Shown here: positions 51,183-58,871 of the stretch, piece by piece
Layout: the number at the start of each line of letters is the position of its first letter
Numbering within the stretch: position 1 is the first letter of the stretch
Assembly: GCF_047314965.1 (NCBI RefSeq)
Contig: NZ_JBLBVK010000041.1
Coordinates: forward strand, 1-64,000
DNA: 64,000 nt
Source of the DNA: JAVJUV01 sp047314965
Lineage (GTDB): Bacteria; Pseudomonadota; Alphaproteobacteria; Rhodobacterales; Rhodobacteraceae
Reading direction: 5' to 3'
The notes under the pieces: generated by a model
The model's database searches: none
What the model saw: the letters and a program-made list of their open reading frames with translations, nothing else
What the model was told of the DNA's origin: nothing
Made by a program: the position numbers and the translations under genes

Positions 51183-51923
51183 ATGCGGTTCGAGATGATG
51201 CTGCCCTACCAAATCCGTGCCGCGATCGCCGCGAACACGCCGGTCGTGCTTCCGCTTGGTGTTCTGGAATACCACGGAGAGCATATGGCGGTGGGCATGG
51301 ATACGCTGGCCGTAACACGCGTTCTGGACCGGTTGGAGCGCGAAATGGACCTCGTGATCCTTCCGCCATTCTACTACGGCGCAGCCAGTTATGCTGTGGA
51401 AGGTCCCGAGGGCACGGGCTCACTGCATGTCGATGCGGGCAAAATCGCGCCCTTCGCCGAGGAGATGTTCATGGGCCTCTTGCGTATCGGCTTCCGGAAT
51501 ATCCACGGCATTATCCATCACCAATCCGAGAACTTCATCGCGGGGATGCCCACGGATCTCGCTTTTCGGTTCGCGGGGCGGCAGGCGGTCTTCCGGTTCC
51601 TGGAAGCCGAGAGGGGGGAGGGCTGGTGGGGACGGAACGACATGCGCGATTACTATGCGCAGCACGAAACGGGCACTGATCCGTTCAACTGGATCAGGGT
51701 GCATCCGCTGATGACATCAGAAATCGTCGCAGAATATCCCTTCGATCATGCGGGCGTCGGAGAGACCTCGCTGATGATGGCTCTCGCACCCGAAGCGGTG
51801 GAAGCCGGGCGAATAGACGCGAACACGGGCTGGTATACTGAGACTGCGCGCGACGCCTCGGGGGAACTGGGCGAAAAGGGTGTAGCGATGATCCTCGATC
51901 ATCTCCGCCGCGTGCTGGTCTAG
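51183..51923 (+). CDS. Creatininase-family amidohydrolase, divergent
   Basis: A 246-residue creatininase-fold protein. First metal ligands fit the family (E29 and H31 of LEYHGEH, D40 of VGMDT). The second motif, usually NGHGGN or NGHYEN, reads HHQSEN (112-117), so the standard metal His seems replaced or shifted. Substrate is unknown; relatives hydrolyse amide or lactam bonds. Last gene of the nine-gene run. Its TAG stop shares CTAG with the convergent FucU-like gene. Confidence 0.75.
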   Translation: MRFEMMLPYQIRAAIAANTPVVLPLGVLEYHGEHMAVGMDTLAVTRVLDRLEREMDLVILPPFYYGAASYAVEGPEGTGSLHVDAGKIAPFAEEMFMGLLRIGFRNIHGIIHHQSENFIAGMPTDLAFRFAGRQAVFRFLEAERGEGWWGRNDMRDYYAQHETGTDPFNWIRVHPLMTSEIVAEYPFDHAGVGETSLMMALAPEAVEAGRIDANTGWYTETARDASGELGEKGVAMILDHLRRVLV

Positions 51924-52375
51924 AGCGGCGGAAGGTCGATGACGCCCTTCTTCAGCAGAAAGCATCCGTATGGTCCGCTGTCGGATGTGCGAATGACGCA
52001 GAAGGCACGCTTGGCAGCGTCGTAGAACGCGAAACGCTCAAGCGACTGCATGGTAACCGGTCGTCCTTCCGCCGCGTCGACAACGCCTTGCATCCGATCG
52101 AAGATCGGCATCCGCGCACCGGGGTTGCCGACCACCTCCATACGTGTGACCGGTGCTTCCACGAAGGTGTCGAGCGGCATCAAAGTAAGGATCGCCGCAG
52201 CCCCGGTGGGAATGTCGCAGCCGGCCATAACTATCAGACTTCCGTAGGTCGTCTCTTTGGCGATGGTGACGGCCGGATGGTTCACGTCGCAGATCAGAAG
52301 ATCATCGCCATGCCCCATCAGCATCAGCGCATGGACGATCTCGGCGGAGAGACGCTGGTCTATGCCTTTCAGCAT
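51920..52375 (-). CDS. RbsD/FucU-family sugar mutarotase (paralogue 1)
   Basis: A 151-residue RbsD/FucU protein that speeds conversion between sugar ring forms. Seen are MLKGIDQRL at the start and MGHGDDLLICDVNHPA, with the catalytic His in HGD, and a conserved C-terminal RFAFYDAAKRAF, GPYGCFLLKKGVI block. It closes the importer operon (binding protein, permeases, mutarotase) and its ATG shares an A with the permease stop (TAATG). A paralogue is at 57493-57945. Confidence 0.88.
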   Translation of the reverse strand: MLKGIDQRLSAEIVHALMLMGHGDDLLICDVNHPAVTIAKETTYGSLIVMAGCDIPTGAAAILTLMPLDTFVEAPVTRMEVVGNPGARMPIFDRMQGVVDAAEGRPVTMQSLERFAFYDAAKRAFCVIRTSDSGPYGCFLLKKGVIDLPPL

Positions 52376-53292
52376 TACTTCACCGCACCGGCAGCCATGC
52401 CCTTGATGATGTAACGCTCCAGAACGACGCCGATGACGATCAGCGGCAGGATCGCAGCTGTCGACAGTGCAGCCATCGCCCACCAGTTGATCCCCTGGCT
52501 GCCGGTCTGGCTGGCGACCATGACGGGCAGGGTCTTGGCATCGGTAGAGGTCAGAAGGGCTGCGAAGAAATATTCGTTCCAGGTCAGCACAAGCGACAGG
52601 ATGAAGGCTGCGACCATGCCTGGCAATGCGATCGGCAGGACGATGGTCAGGAACGCTCCCCAGATCGACAGGCCGTCAACGAGTGCAGCCTCTTCCAGTT
52701 CGACCGGGATCGACTGGAACTGGTCGCGCATGATCCAGATGACGATGGGAAGCACCGTCAGCGTGTAGAGCAGGATCAGCCCGATCCGCGTGTCCAGCAG
52801 ATCGAGCGAGCGGTAGAGCACCAGGAAGGGCAGGGCCAGAACCACGGGCGGCAAGATCAGCTGGCTGAGGAAGAAGAACGAGATGTCGGGGTTTCGCATG
52901 AACCCGAACTTGTAGCGGAAGCGCGAGAGGCCGTAGGCGGCCGTCGTTCCGAGAATGACCGCAAGGAGTGAGGCGGAGACCGACGTGATCGCCGAATTCG
53001 TGAAGCGCTTCATGAATTCCTCGCGCACCGTCGATTCCTGCCCGATCAGGCGGGGTGACAGGCCAAGCGATTCCCAGCCCTTCCATGCGGGCTCGAAGTC
53101 GACAAAGGGAACCATGTGGCCCTGCATCACGTTTGGCGCCAGTTTGAAGCTGGTCGTGATGGTCCAATAGATCGGGAAGAGACAGACGATCGTCCAGAAG
53201 ATCAGTATGCCGTAAATCGCGATCCGGCTGGCGTACCATTTGGCCGTGTGACCGTGATCGGTGGGATGGTCATGGAATATCTGCTCTGCCAT
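52375..53292 (-). CDS. CUT1-family sugar ABC permease (MalG type)
   Basis: A 305-residue permease with about six membrane spans. The EAA loop reads EEAALVDGLSIWGAFLTIV, and the C-terminus ends RYIIKGMAAGAVK. A polar, His-rich N-terminus (FHDHPTDHGHTAK) precedes the first span. It is coupled to the mutarotase gene downstream and lies one base after the other permease. Substrate unknown; the genomic context suggests the same sugar as the nine-gene run. Confidence 0.88.
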   Translation of the reverse strand: MAEQIFHDHPTDHGHTAKWYASRIAIYGILIFWTIVCLFPIYWTITTSFKLAPNVMQGHMVPFVDFEPAWKGWESLGLSPRLIGQESTVREEFMKRFTNSAITSVSASLLAVILGTTAAYGLSRFRYKFGFMRNPDISFFFLSQLILPPVVLALPFLVLYRSLDLLDTRIGLILLYTLTVLPIVIWIMRDQFQSIPVELEEAALVDGLSIWGAFLTIVLPIALPGMVAAFILSLVLTWNEYFFAALLTSTDAKTLPVMVASQTGSQGINWWAMAALSTAAILPLIVIGVVLERYIIKGMAAGAVK

Positions 53293-53293
53293 C

Positions 53294-54397
53294 TCAGTAC
53301 CTCGGGTTCATCCAGCGATCGACGAGTTTCATGAAGACGGTGATCGCAAGGACGATCAGCACCAGGTAGAACAGCGCCAGAAGCGTTCCGTAGCCCACGT
53401 TGGACCGATCCCGGTATTCGCGGAATATGAAACTGGTGACCGAGTCCGTTGCGCCGCCCGGACCGCCCGAGGTGACGTTGATGATGATATCGGCCAGCTT
53501 CAGCTTGAAGATGATGCGGATCAGGATCGCCGTCAGCGACACGGGCAGCATCAGGGGAAAGGTCACCTCCCAGAAGCCGCGCCAGCCACTGGCTCCGTCC
53601 ACCTTTGCGGCTTCCTGAACTTCGCGCGGGATTGCCTGAAGGCCTGCCAGTAGCATGATCATCATGAAGGGAATGAACGTCCAGGCGTCCATCGCCATGA
53701 TCATGAACCGCGCGATTTCCGGGTCTGAAAAGAAGGCGGGTCTGTCCCAGCCCAGCCAGCGGGCAAGGCGCGAGATCGGGCCGAACCTGATCTCCAGCAT
53801 GGACTTTCCGACCATCCAGGACACTGCCACGGGCGACAACATCAAGGGCAACAGAAATGCGACGCGGAAGAACTTCCGCGCCTTGATCTGGCTGGACAGG
53901 ATCAGCGCCAGGCCAAAGGCGATGGCGTATTCCACTAGGATCGCCAGCGTATACCAGACCATGTTTTTCAGGGCATTCCAGTAGAACGGGTCGGCCCACA
54001 TCTGCCGGACGTTATCCAATCCGTTGAACTGCGGGCCATCAAAAGCCGAGAGGTTCCAGTTCGAGAACGCCAGTGTCAGGGCGAAGATCAGCGGGAAGAT
54101 CACCATCGCGACGACGAAGAGCGTCGCGGGCAGTATGAAGAGCGTGCGTTTGCCCTGTTCGCCTTTCACGACGACCTGGGCGATGCAGAGGCAGGTTGCC
54201 CAGACCAGGTAGCCGTAGAGCGCCGGGCGCCAGTTTTCGAGTTCGACGCTGACGGTGCCGCGCGCGGCCAGAGCGCAAAAGGCGAAAGCGGCGACCATCG
54301 CCGCGAAGGAGCCCCAGATCAACGCTTTTCCAAGACGTTTCCGCGACTCGCTGATCGTGTCGTCGGTCACGACGTGAAGCAGGTCTCCAGCGCTCAT
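53294..54397 (-). CDS. CUT1-family sugar ABC permease (MalF type)
   Basis: A 367-residue permease, longer than most MalF partners because of two extra N-terminal hydrophobic segments (WGSFAAMVAAFAFCALAA and YGYLVWATCLCIAQVVV) before the core. The EAA loop is EAAKVDGASGWRGFWEV. It follows the binding-protein gene after an 87-bp gap with strong hairpins, and precedes its partner permease by one base. Confidence 0.88.
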   Translation of the reverse strand: MSAGDLLHVVTDDTISESRKRLGKALIWGSFAAMVAAFAFCALAARGTVSVELENWRPALYGYLVWATCLCIAQVVVKGEQGKRTLFILPATLFVVAMVIFPLIFALTLAFSNWNLSAFDGPQFNGLDNVRQMWADPFYWNALKNMVWYTLAILVEYAIAFGLALILSSQIKARKFFRVAFLLPLMLSPVAVSWMVGKSMLEIRFGPISRLARWLGWDRPAFFSDPEIARFMIMAMDAWTFIPFMMIMLLAGLQAIPREVQEAAKVDGASGWRGFWEVTFPLMLPVSLTAILIRIIFKLKLADIIINVTSGGPGGATDSVTSFIFREYRDRSNVGYGTLLALFYLVLIVLAITVFMKLVDRWMNPRY

Positions 54398-54428
54398 CCT
54401 GTCTTTCTTCCCGGAAAAATGTGTGGGG

Positions 54429-54476
54429 TCCGGTGGGCAAGCCCACCGGAGGATCGCTGCGCCCGAGGGCGCGGCG
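54429..54476 (-). terminator. Two intercistronic hairpins between binding-protein and permease genes
   Basis: TCCGGTGGGC (54429-54438) pairs perfectly with GCCCACCGGA (54441-54450). A second, imperfect stem CGCTGCGCCC / GGGCGCGGCG follows at about 54455-54476. No U-tract. The position parallels the hairpin in the alpha-galactoside operon, pointing to 3'-end stabilisation of the binding-protein message or partial termination. Confidence 0.65.
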
Positions 54477-54484
54477 ACACCCTG

Positions 54485-56134
54485 TTAGAGGCCCAGAGAG
54501 GCCTTGTAGAGCTCGATCTGTTGCTCTCGGCCGATCTGGTCGGTGATGTTCTCCCAGGCCGCCGCAATCGCATCCGCGGTTTCCTGGGCCGAGCCGTACT
54601 GACCGGCAAAGCCCTTGGCCAGTTCGTCCTCGGCGACCGAGTAGTACTGGAAGATGCCCGGGATGCGGGGTTCAAGGGCCGCGTTCGGGTGGTTGTAGCT
54701 GTCCGCGTTCGAGCCGAGGTAGTCCTCGATGAAAGCGCGGTCATACCCAGCTTCTTCCCACTCGTCGTACTGGAAGTGGCTGTTCCGATAGGGCTGGAAG
54801 CCCGACGGATAAGCCGAGGCCCAAAGCGAGAGGTCCTTGCCGCCGAGATGGGCGGCAGCAGACCACGCGGCCTTCTGACGCTTGGAGTCGCTGTCGACTG
54901 TTGCCATGACGTAGACGCCCCAGCCCAGATAGGCCATGTTGGGCGCTTCGTTCATGGTGTTCTCCCAAGCCCCTGCTGCCGAGTTGTAAACGCGGTCGGA
55001 GGCCGGGTTGATCCCGAAGCCGACGACATCGCCCACGACCGAGGTGTCCGAGGTGCGTGCGTTCGAGCCAACGTCGCCCCACCACATCAGCATGGAGCCT
55101 GTCCCCGCAAGGAACTGCTGGAAGGCCGTGGTGCCCGGGTCGGCGTTGATCTGGTCGGCTGGGTAGACGTCAGCTGCGATCAGGTCCATCACGTCCTGGA
55201 TCGCCTGCACCCAGGCGGGATTGTTCACGCGCGGCTTCATCGTGTCGGGATCGAACAGCCAGGCCGGGTCGCTTGGGTGCTTGGCGTAGGCCGCGGCGCG
55301 GTTTTCCAGGAAGTAGAAGCCGAAGCCGCCCCAGCCTTTAAGCGGGTCGAGATACCCGTGTGCGTCGAGACCGGTCAGCGGATCGGTCTGGCCTTTCAGC
55401 GCCAGCGAGATCTCGTTGATTTCCTGCCAGGTCTTCGGCACGTCGCGCCCGGTGACCGAGCCCTCGCCAAAGTAATCGGTGCGATATGCGAAGGTATGGC
55501 AGTCGCCATCAATTGAGATTCGGTAGGTTTTTCCGTCCCAGGTTCCGACAGGCGCTTTCAGATAGTCAACGTAATCATCCATATCGATTACGTCTTTGAC
55601 CCAGTCGGGCATTACAGATGCCATTCCGCGACCGAGAACGTCTCCTTCGAATGGCGCGCCCATCTCGATGATGTCGAAATCCACTGTTCCGGTCGCGATC
55701 GATTGCTGAAGGCGGGCGTTGTAGTCGGCCTGGGCAAGGTCGATCCAGTTGATCTTGGCGCCGGTGTACGCCTCCCAAGGCTTGAGGAAGCCGCGGAACA
55801 GGAAGTTATGCAGGTTCTGGTTGTTCAGCCCCATGAAGGTCAGTTCGACTCCGGCGAACTCGCCCTCGCTGACGACCTCCTTGATGGGGCCAAGGCACAT
55901 CTCACCGACTTTCTGCCAGTCCGCATCGGTGGGCGATCCCATGCCTACACCGGGAATTTTTAAGATTTCTGCCCGCAGATTCCCATGTGCCGCTGCCCAT
56001 GCAGGTCGGACACTCGCACCGGTCGATACGCCCGCGAAAGCTGCCATCGTGCTTGTCGCGCCGATTCCTTTCAGAACATCGCGCCGACGCAGCTTTCCGG
56101 TCCGCTTCATGTAATTGTAGATTTCTGGTCTCAT
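54485..56134 (-). CDS. Large periplasmic sugar-binding protein with Tat leader
   Basis: A 549-residue extracellular solute-binding protein, larger than the usual 400-450 residues of CUT1 partners. The N-terminus has an RRRDVLKG twin-arginine motif and a hydrophobic stretch before WAAAHG, so Tat export is likely. The body has family 1 features (YNARLQQSIATGTVDFDIIEMG, GGFGFYFLENRAAAY, MWWGDVGSNA). ATG at 56134 follows GGGAGGA; an earlier start would add 27 untypical residues. It heads the operon binding protein, permease, permease, mutarotase. Ligand unknown. Confidence 0.85.
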   Translation of the reverse strand: MRPEIYNYMKRTGKLRRRDVLKGIGATSTMAAFAGVSTGASVRPAWAAAHGNLRAEILKIPGVGMGSPTDADWQKVGEMCLGPIKEVVSEGEFAGVELTFMGLNNQNLHNFLFRGFLKPWEAYTGAKINWIDLAQADYNARLQQSIATGTVDFDIIEMGAPFEGDVLGRGMASVMPDWVKDVIDMDDYVDYLKAPVGTWDGKTYRISIDGDCHTFAYRTDYFGEGSVTGRDVPKTWQEINEISLALKGQTDPLTGLDAHGYLDPLKGWGGFGFYFLENRAAAYAKHPSDPAWLFDPDTMKPRVNNPAWVQAIQDVMDLIAADVYPADQINADPGTTAFQQFLAGTGSMLMWWGDVGSNARTSDTSVVGDVVGFGINPASDRVYNSAAGAWENTMNEAPNMAYLGWGVYVMATVDSDSKRQKAAWSAAAHLGGKDLSLWASAYPSGFQPYRNSHFQYDEWEEAGYDRAFIEDYLGSNADSYNHPNAALEPRIPGIFQYYSVAEDELAKGFAGQYGSAQETADAIAAAWENITDQIGREQQIELYKASLGL

Positions 56135-56266
56135 AAGATATCCTCCCATGTTCACGGGTGACACGGTGCCAGCGCGAAGTTGGGCTCGTTCTCTATCGGA
56201 TCGATTCCTGCCCAATGCTTAGCTTGTCTACCGTCGGGGACCGATCTGGCCCTCGCCCTAAGCCAA

Positions 56267-56283
56267 GGTGACACCACGTCACC
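56267..56283. promoter_or_regulatory. Operator-like inverted repeat in divergent importer promoter
   Basis: GGTGAC-ACCAC-GTCACC is a perfect 6-5-6 inverted repeat, 109 bp before the ATPase start. GGTGACAC recurs at 56157-56164, close to the binding-protein start, exactly 110 bp away. Together they could let one regulator control both divergent operons. No regulator gene is nearby. Confidence 0.55.
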
Positions 56284-56391
56284 CGAACCTGTCAAGCGCG
56301 GCGGTGAATTGTGCGGAAGCCGTGCGAAGAGGTGATGGACAGGATCGAATTCGCTCGACTATCGTGGGCGGCAAACAGGGAAGAGGGGTCC

Positions 56392-57444
56392 ATGGCGGAA
56401 GTTCAGATCCGCGATGTGCGGAAAGCCTACGATTCGGTCGAAGTTATCCATGGAATGGACTTCACGATCCCCGACGGGGAGTTCGTTGTGCTGGTAGGTC
56501 CGTCCGGTTGCGGGAAATCCACGCTTCTTCGCATGATCGCCGGGCTGGAAGGGATCACTTCCGGTCAGATCGCGATTGGCGACCGGGTCGTGAACGGAGT
56601 GCCGCCATCCGAACGGGACATCGCGATGGTGTTTCAGAACTATGCGCTCTATCCACACAAGACCGTACGCTCGAACATGGCCTTCGCGCTTCGGATGCGG
56701 AAGATGGACAAGGCGGAGATTGACAGGCGTGTGAACCAGGCTGCCGAAATCCTGGGCCTGACACCCTATCTCGATCGGTATCCCCGCGCACTGTCCGGTG
56801 GACAGCGCCAGCGTGTGGCCATGGGGCGGGCCATCGTTCGCGATCCCGAAGTTTTCCTTTTCGACGAGCCGCTTTCGAACCTCGATGCAAAGCTACGTGT
56901 TCAGATGCGTGCCGAGATCCGCGAGTTGCACCAGCGCCTGAAGACAACCACGGTCTATGTCACCCATGACCAGATCGAGGCAATGACCATGGCCGACCGG
57001 ATCGTTGTCATGGAAAATGGCTACATCCGGCAGATCGGTGCGCCGCTGGAGCTTTATGACCGGCCCGCGAACCGTTTTGTGGCCAGTTTCATAGGCTCGC
57101 CTTCGATGAACCTTATTGAGGGTACTGTGCGCACCGGTGGTATCGAAGCAGGTGGCACGCTTGTCTCGGTCCCGAACGTAAGCGAGTTGGGGAACGGACG
57201 AAGCGTGGTTTTTGGGATCCGGCCCGAGGATCTGATTCTTTCCGATGCAGGTCTCAAGGTGACAGTCTCGGTGGTCGAGCCGACAGGTTCGGAAACTCAT
57301 GTTGTCTGTCGGATGGGGAAGGTCGATATCGTTGCGGTCTTCCGGGAGCGTCACCCGCTTTCTCCGGGCCAGGAGATCCATCTCGCACCAGCGACGGACC
57401 GCGTGCACCTTTTCGACAGCGAAAGCGGCGAACGACTGAATTAG
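56392..57444 (+). CDS. ABC transporter ATPase of MalK/UgpC type
   Basis: A 350-residue CUT1-type ATPase with GPSGCGKST, LSGGQRQRV, LFDEPLSNLD and THDQIEAM, then a C-terminal TOBE-like region starting at FIGSPSMNLIEG. It is close in pattern to the ATPase at 31102-32163. Start ATG at 56392 follows AGAGGGG; an upstream in-frame ATG is less likely. It sits on the opposite strand from its presumed permeases and heads the ATPase, mutarotase, kinase operon. Confidence 0.92.
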   Translation: MAEVQIRDVRKAYDSVEVIHGMDFTIPDGEFVVLVGPSGCGKSTLLRMIAGLEGITSGQIAIGDRVVNGVPPSERDIAMVFQNYALYPHKTVRSNMAFALRMRKMDKAEIDRRVNQAAEILGLTPYLDRYPRALSGGQRQRVAMGRAIVRDPEVFLFDEPLSNLDAKLRVQMRAEIRELHQRLKTTTVYVTHDQIEAMTMADRIVVMENGYIRQIGAPLELYDRPANRFVASFIGSPSMNLIEGTVRTGGIEAGGTLVSVPNVSELGNGRSVVFGIRPEDLILSDAGLKVTVSVVEPTGSETHVVCRMGKVDIVAVFRERHPLSPGQEIHLAPATDRVHLFDSESGERLN

Positions 57445-57492
57445 AATATTTCGCGGCAGAACCGGTCGCCGCGGACGAAGGGAGGATATACC

Positions 57493-57945
57493 ATGCTGAA
57501 GGGCATTGACCCGCGCCTGAACGCGGACGTTCTTTACGTGCTGCGCGCGATGGGGCACGGAGACTATCTGATTGTCGCCGATACCAATTTCCCGTCGGAT
57601 TCAATCGCGCAGCAGACTGTTCATGGCGATCTTTTGCGGATGGAGAACATCACCACCGGAGAAGCCGCCGAAGCAATCCTGTCAGTATTTCCTTTGGACA
57701 CGTTCGTTGATGATTTCGCCGCGAGGATGGAAATCGTCGGGGCGCCCGATGAAGTTCCGCCTGTCCAGCAGGAGGTGCAGGCTGCCGTGGACGCTGCGGA
57801 GGGTCAGCCCCGCAAGATGATAAGCGTGGAGCGGTTTGCGTTTTATGATCTCGCAAAGAACGCCTATGCGGTTATTCAAACCGGGGAGCGTCGGTTCTAC
57901 GGGTGTTTCATGTTCCGCAAGGGCGTGATCCCGCCAGAGGAGTAA
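57493..57945 (+). CDS. RbsD/FucU-family sugar mutarotase (paralogue 2)
   Basis: A 150-residue FucU-like mutarotase. Key positions match paralogue 1: MLKGIDPRL, MGHGDYLIVADTNFP and RFAFYDLAKNAYAV, ending YGCFMFRKGVIPPEE. MGHGD-ADTNFP is closer to the classical FucU pattern than paralogue 1. It lies four bases before the ribokinase-like gene and is preceded by GGGAGGA. Confidence 0.88.
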   Translation: MLKGIDPRLNADVLYVLRAMGHGDYLIVADTNFPSDSIAQQTVHGDLLRMENITTGEAAEAILSVFPLDTFVDDFAARMEIVGAPDEVPPVQQEVQAAVDAAEGQPRKMISVERFAFYDLAKNAYAVIQTGERRFYGCFMFRKGVIPPEE

Positions 57946-57949
57946 GCTG

Positions 57950-58867
57950 ATGGGCCACATTGCGATACTTGGGGTTTTCGTCGCCGACACCGCCTATCGC
58001 GCGGATCGTCCGCCGCGCATGGGCGAAACGATTCTTGGCAATTCCTTCGCGCTGGGGCCAGGTGGAAAGGGGTCGAACCAGGCCGTGGCGGCGGCAAGGG
58101 CAGGCGGTGAGGTGCATTTCGTTTCCAAGTTGGGAAGAGACGCGTTCGCAGACCTCGCCTTCTCGATCTGGAACGACGCGGGTGTGAAACCTGCCGTCAG
58201 CCAACATGACGACAGCTACACCGGCGCCGCCTACATCTTTATTGAAGAGGCTACGGGAAACAACGCGATCATCATCTGTCCGGGGGTTGCCGGTACGATT
58301 TCAGCCGAAGATGTCGAGGCGCGGCGGGACCTGATCGGTGGGGCCTCGGTGTTCATCACGCAGCTTGAGCAACCGATGGAAGCGGCGCATCGGGCGCTTG
58401 AGATTGCCAAGGCTGGCGGGGCTCGGACCATTCTCAACCCGGCGCCTGCTGCGGAAGTGGCGCGCGAGATGCTGGCGATGTGCGACTTCGTCACGCCAAA
58501 CGAGTCTGAAGCAGAGGGGATAACGGGAGTGGCTGTGACCACGCTCGACGATGCGCGACGTGCGGCCGAAGTCTTTCTCGACATGGGCGTTGGCGCGGCG
58601 GTCATCACGCTCGGCGAGAACGGGGCGTTCTACATGGACCGCGAGACCAGCGCGCATGTGCCGCCCTTCAATGCGGGGCCGGTCGTGGAAACCACCGGCG
58701 CCGGTGACGCGTTCAATGGCGGATTTGCCGTAGCCTTGTCCGAGGGCAGGACTCCGGTTGACGCTGTCCGGTTCGGATGTGCGACTGCAGCGATCTCCGT
58801 CACGCGTCCCGGCACGGCCCCTTCAATGCCGTCGCGGGCCGAGATCGACGCGCTTCTGGCGAAGTGA
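57950..58867 (+). CDS. PfkB-family sugar kinase (ribokinase-like, paralogue 2)
   Basis: A 305-residue kinase. PfkB signature 1 is PGGKGSNQAVAAARAGGEV and signature 2 is VETTGAGDAFNGGFAVAL with the catalytic GAGD. It is typical of ribokinase in length and motifs, and more canonical than the copy at 46288-47172. With the mutarotase just before it, it would phosphorylate the sugar after anomer conversion. It ends four bases from a convergent gene. Confidence 0.88.
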   Translation: MGHIAILGVFVADTAYRADRPPRMGETILGNSFALGPGGKGSNQAVAAARAGGEVHFVSKLGRDAFADLAFSIWNDAGVKPAVSQHDDSYTGAAYIFIEEATGNNAIIICPGVAGTISAEDVEARRDLIGGASVFITQLEQPMEAAHRALEIAKAGGARTILNPAPAAEVAREMLAMCDFVTPNESEAEGITGVAVTTLDDARRAAEVFLDMGVGAAVITLGENGAFYMDRETSAHVPPFNAGPVVETTGAGDAFNGGFAVALSEGRTPVDAVRFGCATAAISVTRPGTAPSMPSRAEIDALLAK

Positions 58868-58871
58868 AGCC

